NCBI RefSeq assembly: GCF_015627125.1
Contig: NZ_VTDO01000002.1
Location: 186,001 to 250,000 of the forward strand
DNA from: Acinetobacter rathckeae
GTDB taxonomy: Bacteria > Pseudomonadota > Gammaproteobacteria > Pseudomonadales > Moraxellaceae
Length of the DNA stretch: 64,000 bases
Reading direction: 5' to 3'
Shown here: positions 57,436-64,000 of the stretch, piece by piece
How the letters are laid out: each line of letters opens with the position of its first letter
How positions within the stretch are numbered: the first letter of the stretch is position 1
Notes under the pieces: generated by a model
What the model was told of the DNA's origin: nothing
The model's database searches: none
Seen by the model: only the letters and a program-made list of their open reading frames with translations
Translations under genes and position numbers: made by a program

Positions 57436-57846
57436 TTAGCTGATTTGCTGTTGGCGTACAGCAGTTGGTGTTTTAGCTTGAATCTTTGCTTTTAACTTTT
57501 TTTGCATAGGCCTTTCGTTATATAACTTGAGTATGATCACAATAATTGCAAGTATGGCTGTGAGTCCATTGGCAGTCATGACTGGAATATCATTCATTTT
57601 ATAACCATAAAATGTCCAACTGGTAACGCCAAAAAATAATGCAGCATACATGCCTAAAGACACACCTTTTGTGTCTTTTTGGCGAATCATGTGAATTACT
57701 TGTAACGAAAAAGATCCTGTAGTGACCCATGCTGCTAAGGTGCCGAGTGCAACAGGCCAACGATAGAGCACAGCAACTGAAATAAATACTGCAACAACCG
57801 TTGCGATCACGCAGTAAACACTCCTCCGATACTGTTTAGTCATCAT
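57436..57846 (-). CDS. SemiSWEET-like PQ-loop sugar transporter
   Basis: 136 residues. The C-terminal 85 residues match a SemiSWEET three-helix unit: LGTLAAWVTTGSFSLQVIHM, IRQKDTKGVSLGMYAALFFGV, WTFYGYKMNDIPVMTANGLT. An additional hydrophobic helix (YCVIATVVAVFISVAVLY) precedes it, unusual for this 85-100-residue family, and a basic tail follows. SemiSWEETs dimerise to let sugars through. ATG 57846 is preceded by AAGGAAAAG; the longer form would overlap the upstream dehydrogenase. It follows the polyol dehydrogenase by 26 nt, so a shared pathway is likely. Confidence 0.75.
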   Translation of the reverse strand: MMTKQYRRSVYCVIATVVAVFISVAVLYRWPVALGTLAAWVTTGSFSLQVIHMIRQKDTKGVSLGMYAALFFGVTSWTFYGYKMNDIPVMTANGLTAILAIIVIILKLYNERPMQKKLKAKIQAKTPTAVRQQQIS

Positions 57847-57872
57847 CTTTTCCTTATTGTTTGTGTTTATCT

Positions 57873-59270
57873 TCACTCGGTGATGTTAAACGAGTGAATT
57901 GTTTTGATGAGCTCTGTATAAAAAGTTTTTTGCTCAGCCAGTGAGCCAAACAGGCCTGTATGTGTTGCAAACGCAGATACAGGGTCTGAGTGTTCAAAAA
58001 CTTTATCAATGGCTACATCATTTAACGCACTATCTAGGTATTTAAAAGACAGTTGACCTTGGTGGTACTGTTGTAAAAAATAAAAATATAAAGCGACAAG
58101 TTGAAGTGCGTACTGTGGAGTTTTACCGAGCTCTAAGCAGTCTTTAATGGTCGGTAAAATAAAGCCACGTAGTTTGGAGATACTGTCTGAAGCCACTCGA
58201 GCAACCGTATCTTTGACGTATGGACTACTAAAGCGGTCTAAGATGGTTTGACATTCAACATCGGTATTGATGCTGATGTGATGGCTTTCTAAAGCATCTT
58301 TAACATCATATTTAGCATAATTTGTCAGTATGTTGCAAATTGATGGCGCTAAAGTTTCATGAATAAAAGTATGTTTTTGTAGTGCACCAAACCAAGAAAG
58401 TCCGCTATGACTGGCATTAAGCAGTCTAATTTTAGCTTCCTCATAGGGCATAACATCTTCTACAAATTCAACACCGACTTTAGAGAGTTGAGGGTAGTCA
58501 GTAACAAAATCTTTTTCCAAAACCCATCGAGTGTAATGTTCACATGTAATTGGGACGGCATCAGATTGCTCTAGTTGCGCTTGAACACGCTTAATACTTT
58601 GTGTATTGACTTGAGGGGTAATGCGGTCAACCATACTGTTTGGTGTTGAAGTGAACTGTTCGATCCATGCTAAGAGTTCTATATTTCCTTTGGCTTGGAC
58701 AAAATCATATAACCCTTTGGCAAAGCTGTCGCCATTACTGCGTAAATTATCACAACATAATAATGTCACTGCACCACTATGCTGTTGCATGCGTAAATTA
58801 AGTATGTCGTAAAGTACCCCATACAGGGTTTGAATTTCACCACTACCTAAAAGGTCATGCTGAATTGCAGGGTGGTCTAAGTCAAGCTGGTTATTCTCTT
58901 TGAGAAAGTAACCGCCCTCAGTTACTGTAAAAGAAATGATTTTAGTGTTTGGGTTCGCACCAACTTTTACAGTTGATTGAAGCCGATGGTCCCATAATAA
59001 AATTTGGTCAAGACATTCGATGGTTTGATAATTGAACTCTCCTGAAGGAGAAATCATTTCGAGTGTGTAGTCTCCATTTTGTTGTTGCAGTTGTTTAAGC
59101 GTTTCTTGAGATGAACTGTTGCGAATATTTGCTAAGCTCACTTGCCACGCTTGTTTTCCTTCTTGATTGAGTTGATTTAAATAATATGCTTGGTGTGCTC
59201 TGAAAAAGGCACTTGCGCCTAAATGTAGCCAAATATTTTCAGAGTTGGGTTCCATACTCTGCCTACTCAA
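57873..59270 (-). CDS. Mannitol-dehydrogenase family NAD(P)-dependent polyol/hexuronate dehydrogenase
   Basis: About 465 residues of the long-chain MDH family: N-terminal Rossmann region (WLHLGASAFFRAHQAYYLN), ISFTVTEGGYFLK, the cofactor/metal region CCDNLRSNGDSF, FTSTPNSMVDRITP, and the catalytic KIRLLNASHSGLSW. Mannitol 2-dehydrogenase, arabinitol dehydrogenase and fructuronate/tagaturonate reductases share these motifs, so the substrate is open. Start: TTG 59270 has AAGGAG 5 nt upstream; ATG 59255 is the alternative. Pairs with the SemiSWEET gene. Confidence 0.85.
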   Translation of the reverse strand: MSRQSMEPNSENIWLHLGASAFFRAHQAYYLNQLNQEGKQAWQVSLANIRNSSSQETLKQLQQQNGDYTLEMISPSGEFNYQTIECLDQILLWDHRLQSTVKVGANPNTKIISFTVTEGGYFLKENNQLDLDHPAIQHDLLGSGEIQTLYGVLYDILNLRMQQHSGAVTLLCCDNLRSNGDSFAKGLYDFVQAKGNIELLAWIEQFTSTPNSMVDRITPQVNTQSIKRVQAQLEQSDAVPITCEHYTRWVLEKDFVTDYPQLSKVGVEFVEDVMPYEEAKIRLLNASHSGLSWFGALQKHTFIHETLAPSICNILTNYAKYDVKDALESHHISINTDVECQTILDRFSSPYVKDTVARVASDSISKLRGFILPTIKDCLELGKTPQYALQLVALYFYFLQQYHQGQLSFKYLDSALNDVAIDKVFEHSDPVSAFATHTGLFGSLAEQKTFYTELIKTIHSFNITE

Positions 59271-59651
59271 ACTAGCTCCTTCCTCTGTAGAGGTTTTTTT
59301 GATCACTTTTAGCTTAGCATTAACTGAGACAAAATAAAAAACAACTTGGCATAGATTAAGGGGTTTTAGCCTCAAATCTATGGGGGTTATGTATAAATAG
59401 ACTCTCTTTTTTTTTGTTTTTATGAATGTTTTTTAAGTTGTAAAATATTGTTTTTAATGTATATAAAATTTATATTTTCTTTTTTTAGTTGTTTTTTATA
59501 CAACGTATTAGATTTTGTAACAATTTAGACATATTTATTTTTATCTTTTGATATTTTATACCACATGATTTGTTACACATTGTAAATTGTTGATCTTTTC
59601 AGCATTTTTGTTTTATGAAAAAAAATTAAAAATATTTTTAATTTTTTTGTC

Positions 59652-59679
59652 TTGACTTAATTAAGTTGTTGTTTATAAA
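59652..59679 (+). promoter_or_regulatory. Predicted sigma-70 promoter with palindrome over the -35
   Basis: TTGACT at 59652-59657, 16-nt spacer, TATAAA at 59674-59679. The palindrome ACTTAATTAAGT (59655-59666) overlaps the -35, suggesting repression. It would give a leader of about 350 nt to ttcA or a separate short transcript. Confidence 0.5.
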
Positions 59680-59761
59680 TAATTTTATTTAGAGGTTAAA
59701 AAATAACCAAACCAATGCAAAGCCTTATGCTACGTGTGCTTAGTTTTGTCAAGATGGTGAC

Positions 59762-59795
59762 AATCCACAGGTTTATCCACAGTTTTTGTGGAAAA
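59762..59795. promoter_or_regulatory. Cluster of DnaA-box-like sequences
   Basis: TTATCCACA at 59773-59781 is a perfect DnaA box. TGTGGAAAA at 59787-59795 is an inverted TTTTCCACA, and AATCCACA at 59762-59769 is a weaker match. The inverted pair can also form a small hairpin. Confidence 0.5.
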
Positions 59796-60039
59796 CTGAG
59801 TTGAGGAAAATGATTTATTTCGATTGTTGCTGAAATTGCTTAATAATTGATAGATTTTGCTTGCTAGGTTTATTTTTTACCTTAAAAAATGACTTTATAT
59901 ATGAAAATGCTACATGATAAAACAGATGTGTTTGACGTTTAAATTGAAATATCTTATGTAATTGATTGATAAGATAGATGCGAATAAGGAAAGAATCATA
60001 TAAAATTGCCATCTATTTTTTTTAATGGTTTGCATCGTC

Positions 60040-60942
60040 ATGTACTCTCCAATTGAGTCCCAACAAGGATTTAATTTTAAGCCTGAATTGCCAACAAGTT
60101 CATCGTATTATCGGTTGTTAAAGAAACTGCGTAGGCAGGTAGGTCATGCTATTCGTGATTTTAAAATGATCGAAGAGGGTGATAAAGTGATGGTGTGTAT
60201 TTCTGGTGGGAAAGACAGTTATACCTTGCTTGACATTTTATTGCAGTTTAAGCGTATTGCACCAATTCATTTTGATGTAGTTGCTGTGAACTTGGATCAA
60301 AAACAGCCAGGTTTCCCAGAAGATGTTTTGCCAAAGTATTTAGAAGAAAATAATATTCCGTATTATATTTTAGAAAAAGATACGTATAGCATTACAAAAA
60401 AACTGACACCAGAAGGTAAGACCTATTGTGCTGTGTGCTCACGTTTACGCCGTGGCTCGCTATATGGCTTTGCACAAGAAATTGGGGCAACTAAGGTAGC
60501 TTTAGGGCATCACCGTGATGATATTATTGCGACCTTCTTTTTAAACTTGTTTCATGGCGGTAGCTTAAAAGCGATGCCACCGAAACTTTTGTCTTCAGAT
60601 AAGAAAAATATTTTGATTCGTCCACTGGCGTATGTGGAAGAAAAAGATATTATTAAATATGCCCAAATGCGTAAGTTCCCGATTATTCCATGTAATTTAT
60701 GTGGTTCGCAGGAGAATTTACAGCGTGCAATGCTCAACGATATGTTGCGTGAGTGGGATAAAGCACATCCTAAGCGTTTACACAGCATTTTTGGTGCATT
60801 ACAAAATGTTGCACCATCGCAATTAGCAGATCGTGAGTTATTTGACTTTGAAAAGTTAGATGAGCAACGTGAGACTGAGGCAAAAAGCCCTGAATCAGAT
60901 AAAAACAAACTAGACGTTGTTAATTTAGGTTATATGGCATAA
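60040..60942 (+). CDS. ttcA: tRNA 2-thiocytidine biosynthesis protein TtcA
   Basis: About 300 residues of the PP-loop ATPase family. The PP-loop [11 protein letters not shown] adenylates C32 of certain tRNAs. Cysteines in [12 protein letters not shown] and IPCNLCGSQ provide the Fe-S cluster and catalytic sulfur carriers. [26 protein letters not shown] is the TtcA signature. ATG 60040 (MYSPIES) is preferred by similarity to relatives; ATG 60025 is also possible and no clear ribosome site distinguishes them. Confidence 0.95.
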   Translation: MYSPIESQQGFNFKPELPTSSSYYRLLKKLRRQVGHAIRDFKMIEEGDKVMVCISGGKDSYTLLDILLQFKRIAPIHFDVVAVNLDQKQPGFPEDVLPKYLEENNIPYYILEKDTYSITKKLTPEGKTYCAVCSRLRRGSLYGFAQEIGATKVALGHHRDDIIATFFLNLFHGGSLKAMPPKLLSSDKKNILIRPLAYVEEKDIIKYAQMRKFPIIPCNLCGSQENLQRAMLNDMLREWDKAHPKRLHSIFGALQNVAPSQLADRELFDFEKLDEQRETEAKSPESDKNKLDVVNLGYMA

Positions 60943-60955
60943 TGAGCACAGAAAG

Positions 60956-60983
60956 AGGAGCGATATACATATATCGCTCCTTT
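60956..60983 (+). terminator. Terminator of ttcA
   Basis: 11-bp stem AGGAGCGATAT/ATATCGCTCCT (60956-60966, 60971-60981) with a 4-nt loop, followed by a short T-run. Confidence 0.7.
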
Positions 60984-61109
60984 AAATCGTGTTGTACCAT
61001 TTATAACAATTTTTAGATGATATATACGCCACCACATGTTAACGGTAGATGTAATCATCATTTTGACGATGTTTGTCGTTTAAAATTTAAATAAGTTAAA
61101 GGAAGTAGT

Positions 61110-61499
61110 ATGCCTGTATTTTTAACCGAAGAATGGTTTTCTCAAGTTGAAACACTCACAGCTCAAGCAGGAGATTTAAACTTATCACCTGCGTTGCAGA
61201 ACTTAATCATTAATTTGATTGTGTCTGACTCAGAAACAGGCGTAAAAGAGCTTTCTTTAGCAGCGGGGAAGTTACAAAAAGGGCTTGCTGAACATGCGAA
61301 AACGACATTAACAATGAATGCACAAACCTTGAGAAAAGTATTTCTAGAGTTTGATATGACTGCAGCCATGCAAGCATTTATGACTGGTAAAATTAAAGTA
61401 CAAGGTGATATGTCGCAGCTGATGGCATTACAGACAGCAAAACCAAGCCCAGTGCAAAAAGAGTTATTCCGTAATATTTTGGCACATACTCAGTTATGA
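61110..61499 (+). CDS. SCP2 sterol-binding domain protein
   Basis: A 129-residue single-domain SCP2-type lipid-binding protein: FLTEEWFSQVETL, then the beta strands with TTLTMNAQTLRKVF and the typical ending MTAAMQAFMTGKIKVQGDMSQLMAL. Such proteins bind fatty acyl chains or quinone-like lipids in a hydrophobic tunnel; no catalytic site. The exact ligand is unknown. AAAGGAAG lies upstream of the ATG; a 20-bp terminator hairpin follows. Confidence 0.85.
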   Translation: MPVFLTEEWFSQVETLTAQAGDLNLSPALQNLIINLIVSDSETGVKELSLAAGKLQKGLAEHAKTTLTMNAQTLRKVFLEFDMTAAMQAFMTGKIKVQGDMSQLMALQTAKPSPVQKELFRNILAHTQL

Positions 61500-61556
61500 T
61501 CATGTGGTAGTGGTTATGTAAGAGGGGGGGCATTTATATATGCTGTTAGAACCTTC

Positions 61557-61601
61557 TTAGCTATAAAAAAATGAGCGTTATGCTCATTTTTTTATAGCTA
61601 A
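61557..61601. terminator. Bidirectional terminator (SCP2 gene / mltF)
   Basis: A 20-bp perfect stem, arms 61557-61576 and 61582-61601, loop GTTAT, with core AAAAAAATGAGC/GCTCATTTTTTT giving T-runs in both directions. Confidence 0.92.
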
Positions 61602-61604
61602 ATT

Positions 61605-62738
61605 TTATACTTCAACCGTAGAAGTATAATTGCTTTGAATATGTTCGAGATACGCACGTATACGCGTCACATATTGTACAGCTTGTCTATATTTACCATT
61701 TGAGGCTTGATTTGCCTTTAGGTAGCTGTAAATGTTAATCCATTCATTAGGGTTTTTGCCCTGTTTAGATACTTTAGATTGTATCGCTGATAAAGCACCA
61801 GGTCCCATGTTGTAAGCAACCAAGGCATACCATCCACGATCAGGATAGGCAATTTCATCATATTGCTCTAGCAGTTGATCTAAGTACTTCGCACCACCTT
61901 GTATGCTTTGCTGCGGGTTGTCTCTGTCTGTAACACCCATGGCTTTTGCTGTGTTGTTGGTGAGCATCATTAAGCCACGAACGCCTGTGGCAGATACTGA
62001 ATTAGGCTTAAGGTATGACTCTTGATACCCCATGGCAGCTAAAAATTGCCAATCAAGATTATACTTTTGTGCTTCTCGTTTAAAGCTTGCCTTGTAAATT
62101 GGCATACGCTTTTTAAGGTCTTGTTCAATGGTTTCCCAAGCGTCTTCATCTACTGTATTGTGGTTGTAGAAAGAGGCCAGCTGGTCAATGTATCCATTGT
62201 CATTGGCTTTACAGGTAAAACCTGTGGCTGTTTGTGCCAATGGATCAGCTGCATTATTAACGACTAAGTTAATGTTGCTTGATAGACCATGTTTTTCAAG
62301 TGAGTTTAGGTTGCCACATGTTGCTGAAAAAAAGTTTAATTTCTTTTTTTCTATGGTTTGCATCGGTGCATTGGTTAAAGCCATGTTTGCTTTACCATCT
62401 GCAACCAATTGAAGTGCAGTTGCATCGTCAGCAACAATTTTAAAGTCAAGCTGAACATTTAAACTTTTTGCGTAGTTACGCATGAGGTCATAGCCAAAGC
62501 CATGTAAGCTTTGGCCATTATTAAATACTGTATTCGGGCTTTTCACCGAGACTACAGTTAGGCGATTGTTGTTCATTACGTCTACATATTGGTTGGTTTC
62601 TTTTTTAGAACCAATGGCATGTAGCTGTAATAAAGGTAGCATGGCAAGTGCTGTGATAACAGATAAGCGAACGGGCAGTTTTTGGGTTTGACATGTAAGA
62701 CGCAAACGCCTCGCTACATCCGATAAGTTTTTTTGCAT
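61605..62738 (-). CDS. mltF: MltF-like membrane-bound lytic transglycosylase
   Basis: 377 residues: an N-terminal hydrophobic export segment (SVITALAMLPLLQLHAIG), a periplasmic solute-binding-like domain (NRLTVVSVKSPNTVF, GFGYDLMRNYAKSLNVQLDF, then ADGKANMAL) and a C-terminal SLT domain with catalytic Glu near residue 239 (GYQESYLKPNSVSATGVRGL) and YNMGPGALSAIQ. This is the MltF layout, but E. coli MltF is 518 residues; the binding-protein domain here is clearly shortened. ATG 62738 is used. Confidence 0.82.
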   Translation of the reverse strand: MQKNLSDVARRLRLTCQTQKLPVRLSVITALAMLPLLQLHAIGSKKETNQYVDVMNNNRLTVVSVKSPNTVFNNGQSLHGFGYDLMRNYAKSLNVQLDFKIVADDATALQLVADGKANMALTNAPMQTIEKKKLNFFSATCGNLNSLEKHGLSSNINLVVNNAADPLAQTATGFTCKANDNGYIDQLASFYNHNTVDEDAWETIEQDLKKRMPIYKASFKREAQKYNLDWQFLAAMGYQESYLKPNSVSATGVRGLMMLTNNTAKAMGVTDRDNPQQSIQGGAKYLDQLLEQYDEIAYPDRGWYALVAYNMGPGALSAIQSKVSKQGKNPNEWINIYSYLKANQASNGKYRQAVQYVTRIRAYLEHIQSNYTSTVEV

Positions 62739-62765
62739 AGTGACTCCACGACAGAGAATAACCAC

Positions 62766-63291
62766 CCAATGAGGCTAAAAAAAGACAGATGTCTAATGCC
62801 TACGTAAGTTGCTAAAGTGTTGAGGGGGTAGTCATGTTTGCTATGTTGATAGCAAGAATTAAAGTTGGATTTATATCGTATGGAAGTAATTAAATTACTT
62901 TACTTACAATATAGGTGAAAAAATAGCCATGTTGTGAGATTGGGTGAATAATAATGTGCTGAATATCAAAAGTCAAACTTGACTTTTTTAAATAAATGAA
63001 ATTTAAAATCTAAAATTTAAATTGTTACAAATTTTTATGATTAAACTCAATCATTTAATTTGATTCTTCTATCATAAAAATAATGCAAATTTTTTTGATC
63101 ATCCTTGCAAAAATTTATGTGTGTCTGCTTAGAAAATAGACTTTTTTAGGGGGGGTGGGGTGAAATGTACTTCCAATGAAAAGCAATGGAAATATTTTGA
63201 TATGCTGTTGGTTTTTTTTTGTGCTTTTAGACGAGTCCTAGACATAAAACATTTGCAATGTAATCATTTTGTTTATATTATTACGCACATT
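62766..63291. other. 525-bp intergenic region between mltF and tRNA-Ser
   Basis: No convincing gene. It contains a 7-bp hairpin TTGCTAT/ATAGCAA (62838-62855), a 17-bp palindrome AAGTAATT-A-AATTACTT (62884-62900), a terminator-like AAAAGTCA/TGACTTTT hairpin with T-run (62968-62989), and a G-rich run (G7TG4) near 63151-63162. The mltF promoter must lie here on the minus strand. Confidence 0.65.
63253..63281 (+). promoter_or_regulatory. Promoter of tRNA-Ser
   Basis: TTGCAA at 63253-63258, 17-nt spacer, TATTAT at 63276-63281, predicting a start about 3 nt before the tRNA. Confidence 0.65.
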
Positions 63292-63381
63292 GGAAGCGTG
63301 GCAGAGCGGTTTAATGCACCGGTCTTGAAAACCGACGAGGGTTTACCCCCTCCGTGAGTTCGAATCTCACCGCTTCCGCCA
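63292..63381 (+). tRNA. tRNA-Ser (anticodon UGA)
   Basis: A 90-nt type II tRNA. Acceptor arm GGAAGCG pairs with CGCTTCC; the 3' CCA is encoded (GCCA). The anticodon loop CTTGAAA gives TGA at 63326-63328, decoding UCA-type serine codons. A long variable arm (ACGAGGGTTTACCCCCTCC) and the T-loop GTTCGAATC are visible. It has its own promoter and a terminator at 63407-63436. Confidence 0.97.
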
Positions 63382-63406
63382 AATATACTGTTCTACACAG
63401 TGCAAG

Positions 63407-63436
63407 AAGCCACCCTAGTTTAGGGTGGCTTTTTTG
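63407..63436. terminator. Terminator (tRNA-Ser / pirin gene)
   Basis: 10-bp stem AAGCCACCCT/AGGGTGGCTT (63407-63416, 63422-63431) with loop AGTTT and a following T-run. Confidence 0.9.
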
Positions 63437-63438
63437 TT

Positions 63439-64000
63439 TTATTCGGGTAGGTCAAACCAAAGCACATGACTGTCTTTGGAAAGTGCAGTAATACGGTCTT
63501 CATTTGTAAAAGCCAAAGCATCGCCTGGATTCAAGACATGTTGCCCAATTTTCACTTGGCCTGAAATGACATGGATATAGTTAATGTCATGCTGGCGTGT
63601 GATAGGAAGTTCTTGGCTTTCATTAATAAAAGCTGTTTTTACTTCTGCAGACTGGCGAATGTACATTAATGCATTATTCTCTTGCCCTGCAATCGTATGC
63701 CATTGGTCTGGTTGCTGTTTGGGGTCGAGTGCAACTTGTTGATAGCTTGGTGTTGCGTTTCTTACATTTGGATGAATCCAAATTTGAAAAAGATGCACAG
63801 GTGTAGCATGTTGATTGACTTCACTGTGCTCGACACCTGTTCCTGCACTCATTAATTGCCATTCACCTGCATGAATTTCACCATGATTACCCATACTGTC
63901 TTTATGGGTAATGGTACCTGAAATGACGTAGGTTAATATCTCCATATTGTCATGTGGATGTGTACCAAAACCGCGGTGTGCTGCAATGGTGTCATCGTTA
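63439..64000 (-). CDS. Pirin family protein (YhhW-like), 5' end outside the window
   Basis: 187 codons are visible and the frame stays open to the right edge; the upstream residues DDTIAAHRGFGTHPHDNMEIL show that the gene starts further right (the family is about 230 residues). The bicupin has metal-binding HPH and the later HGEIHAGEWQLMSAGTGVEHSE, matching YhhW-type pirins, some of which act as quercetin 2,3-dioxygenases. The biological substrate is unknown. Confidence 0.9.
   Translation of the reverse strand, partial: NDDTIAAHRGFGTHPHDNMEILTYVISGTITHKDSMGNHGEIHAGEWQLMSAGTGVEHSEVNQHATPVHLFQIWIHPNVRNATPSYQQVALDPKQQPDQWHTIAGQENNALMYIRQSAEVKTAFINESQELPITRQHDINYIHVISGQVKIGQHVLNPGDALAFTNEDRITALSKDSHVLWFDLPE

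Larger units (their letters stand above)
59376..60024. other. AT-rich intergenic region upstream of ttcA
   Basis: About 650 bp without a convincing gene. Positions 59400-59700 are extremely AT-rich with long T and A runs. A good promoter lies at 59652-59679 and DnaA-box-like sequences at 59762-59795. A 29-codon ORF at 59715-59804 and a 65-codon minus-strand ORF ending at 59815 are open but lack ribosome sites. Confidence 0.7.

Noticed and set aside
59815-60012. 65-codon minus-strand frame upstream of ttcA
   Set aside because: No ribosome site, AT-driven composition (Phe, Ile, Lys, Gln), no recognisable pattern; kept only as a mention in the intergenic entry.
63149-63163. G-rich run G7TG4 as a G-quadruplex
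   Set aside because: Only two G blocks, not the four needed for a standard intramolecular quadruplex.
63160-63357. Open frame of 65 codons on the plus strand overlapping tRNA-Ser
   Set aside because: It starts with GTG without a ribosome site and reads into the tRNA gene; composition is non-coding.
63292-63381. tRNA-Ser as an attachment site for an integrated element
   Set aside because: No integrase and no repeat of the tRNA 3' end nearby; the next gene is an ordinary pirin gene.

Overview
The window is a stretch of core chromosome from a gammaproteobacterium, almost certainly Acinetobacter (Moraxellaceae). This rests on the AT-rich base composition, on protein sequences typical of the genus (NfuA, GloA, ProP, PurL, EF-P/EpmB, ComEC, TtcA), on a LolD gene paired with a single Lol permease, and on conserved gammaproteobacterial blocks such as ruvA-ruvB-ybgC-tolQRAB-pal, purMN facing perM-hda, and tesA facing ybbA-ybbP. 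I see no transposase, integrase, prophage, CRISPR array or rRNA. There is one tRNA gene, tRNA-Ser(UGA), near the right edge. Both strands are densely coded and most convergent gene pairs share a bidirectional terminator.

Layout. 1-6.6 kb: LysE exporter, Lon-like AAA protease, an oversized AmpG-type transporter, glyoxalase I and ribosomal protein L31 with a structured leader. 6.6-12.1 kb: an EF-P module in which epmB is followed by two tightly coupled genes, a large PilZ protein and a FimX-like protein (degenerate receiver, PAS, GGDEF and EAL), facing efp. 12.3-22.2 kb: VIT-family transporter, ProP, PurL, rhomboid, NfuA, an unknown protein and carbonic anhydrase. 22.2-35 kb: TesA, YbbA/YbbP, a second rhomboid, MtgA, Ppk, SerC, a small membrane protein, an unknown protein, a YaiI-type protein and the Lol releasing pair. 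35-46.7 kb: ComEC, lipid A acyltransferase, S49 peptidase, PurN/PurM, PerM/Hda, an ECF-like sigma operon, an rRNA/tRNA methyltransferase and Fbp. 46.8-55.1 kb: Pal-TolB-TolA-TolR-TolQ-YbgC-RuvB-RuvA-Dgt on the minus strand. 55.4-64 kb: HtpX, two lytic transglycosylases, a mannitol-dehydrogenase/SemiSWEET pair, TtcA, an SCP2 protein, tRNA-Ser and a pirin cut by the right edge.

Common themes are the cell envelope (AmpG, MtgA, two lytic transglycosylases, LolDF, Tol-Pal, LpxL, HtpX, SppA, two rhomboids) and purine synthesis (PurL, PurM, PurN). Less explained items are the epmB-PilZ-FimX-like operon, an orphan terminator that probably ends an unannotated small RNA between dgt and htpX, an AT-rich intergenic tract with clustered DnaA-box matches upstream of ttcA, leader structures before rpmE, purL and the sigma gene, and an Ig-like insertion inside AmpG. 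No experiment or database search was available; identities come from recognising sequence motifs and gene order.
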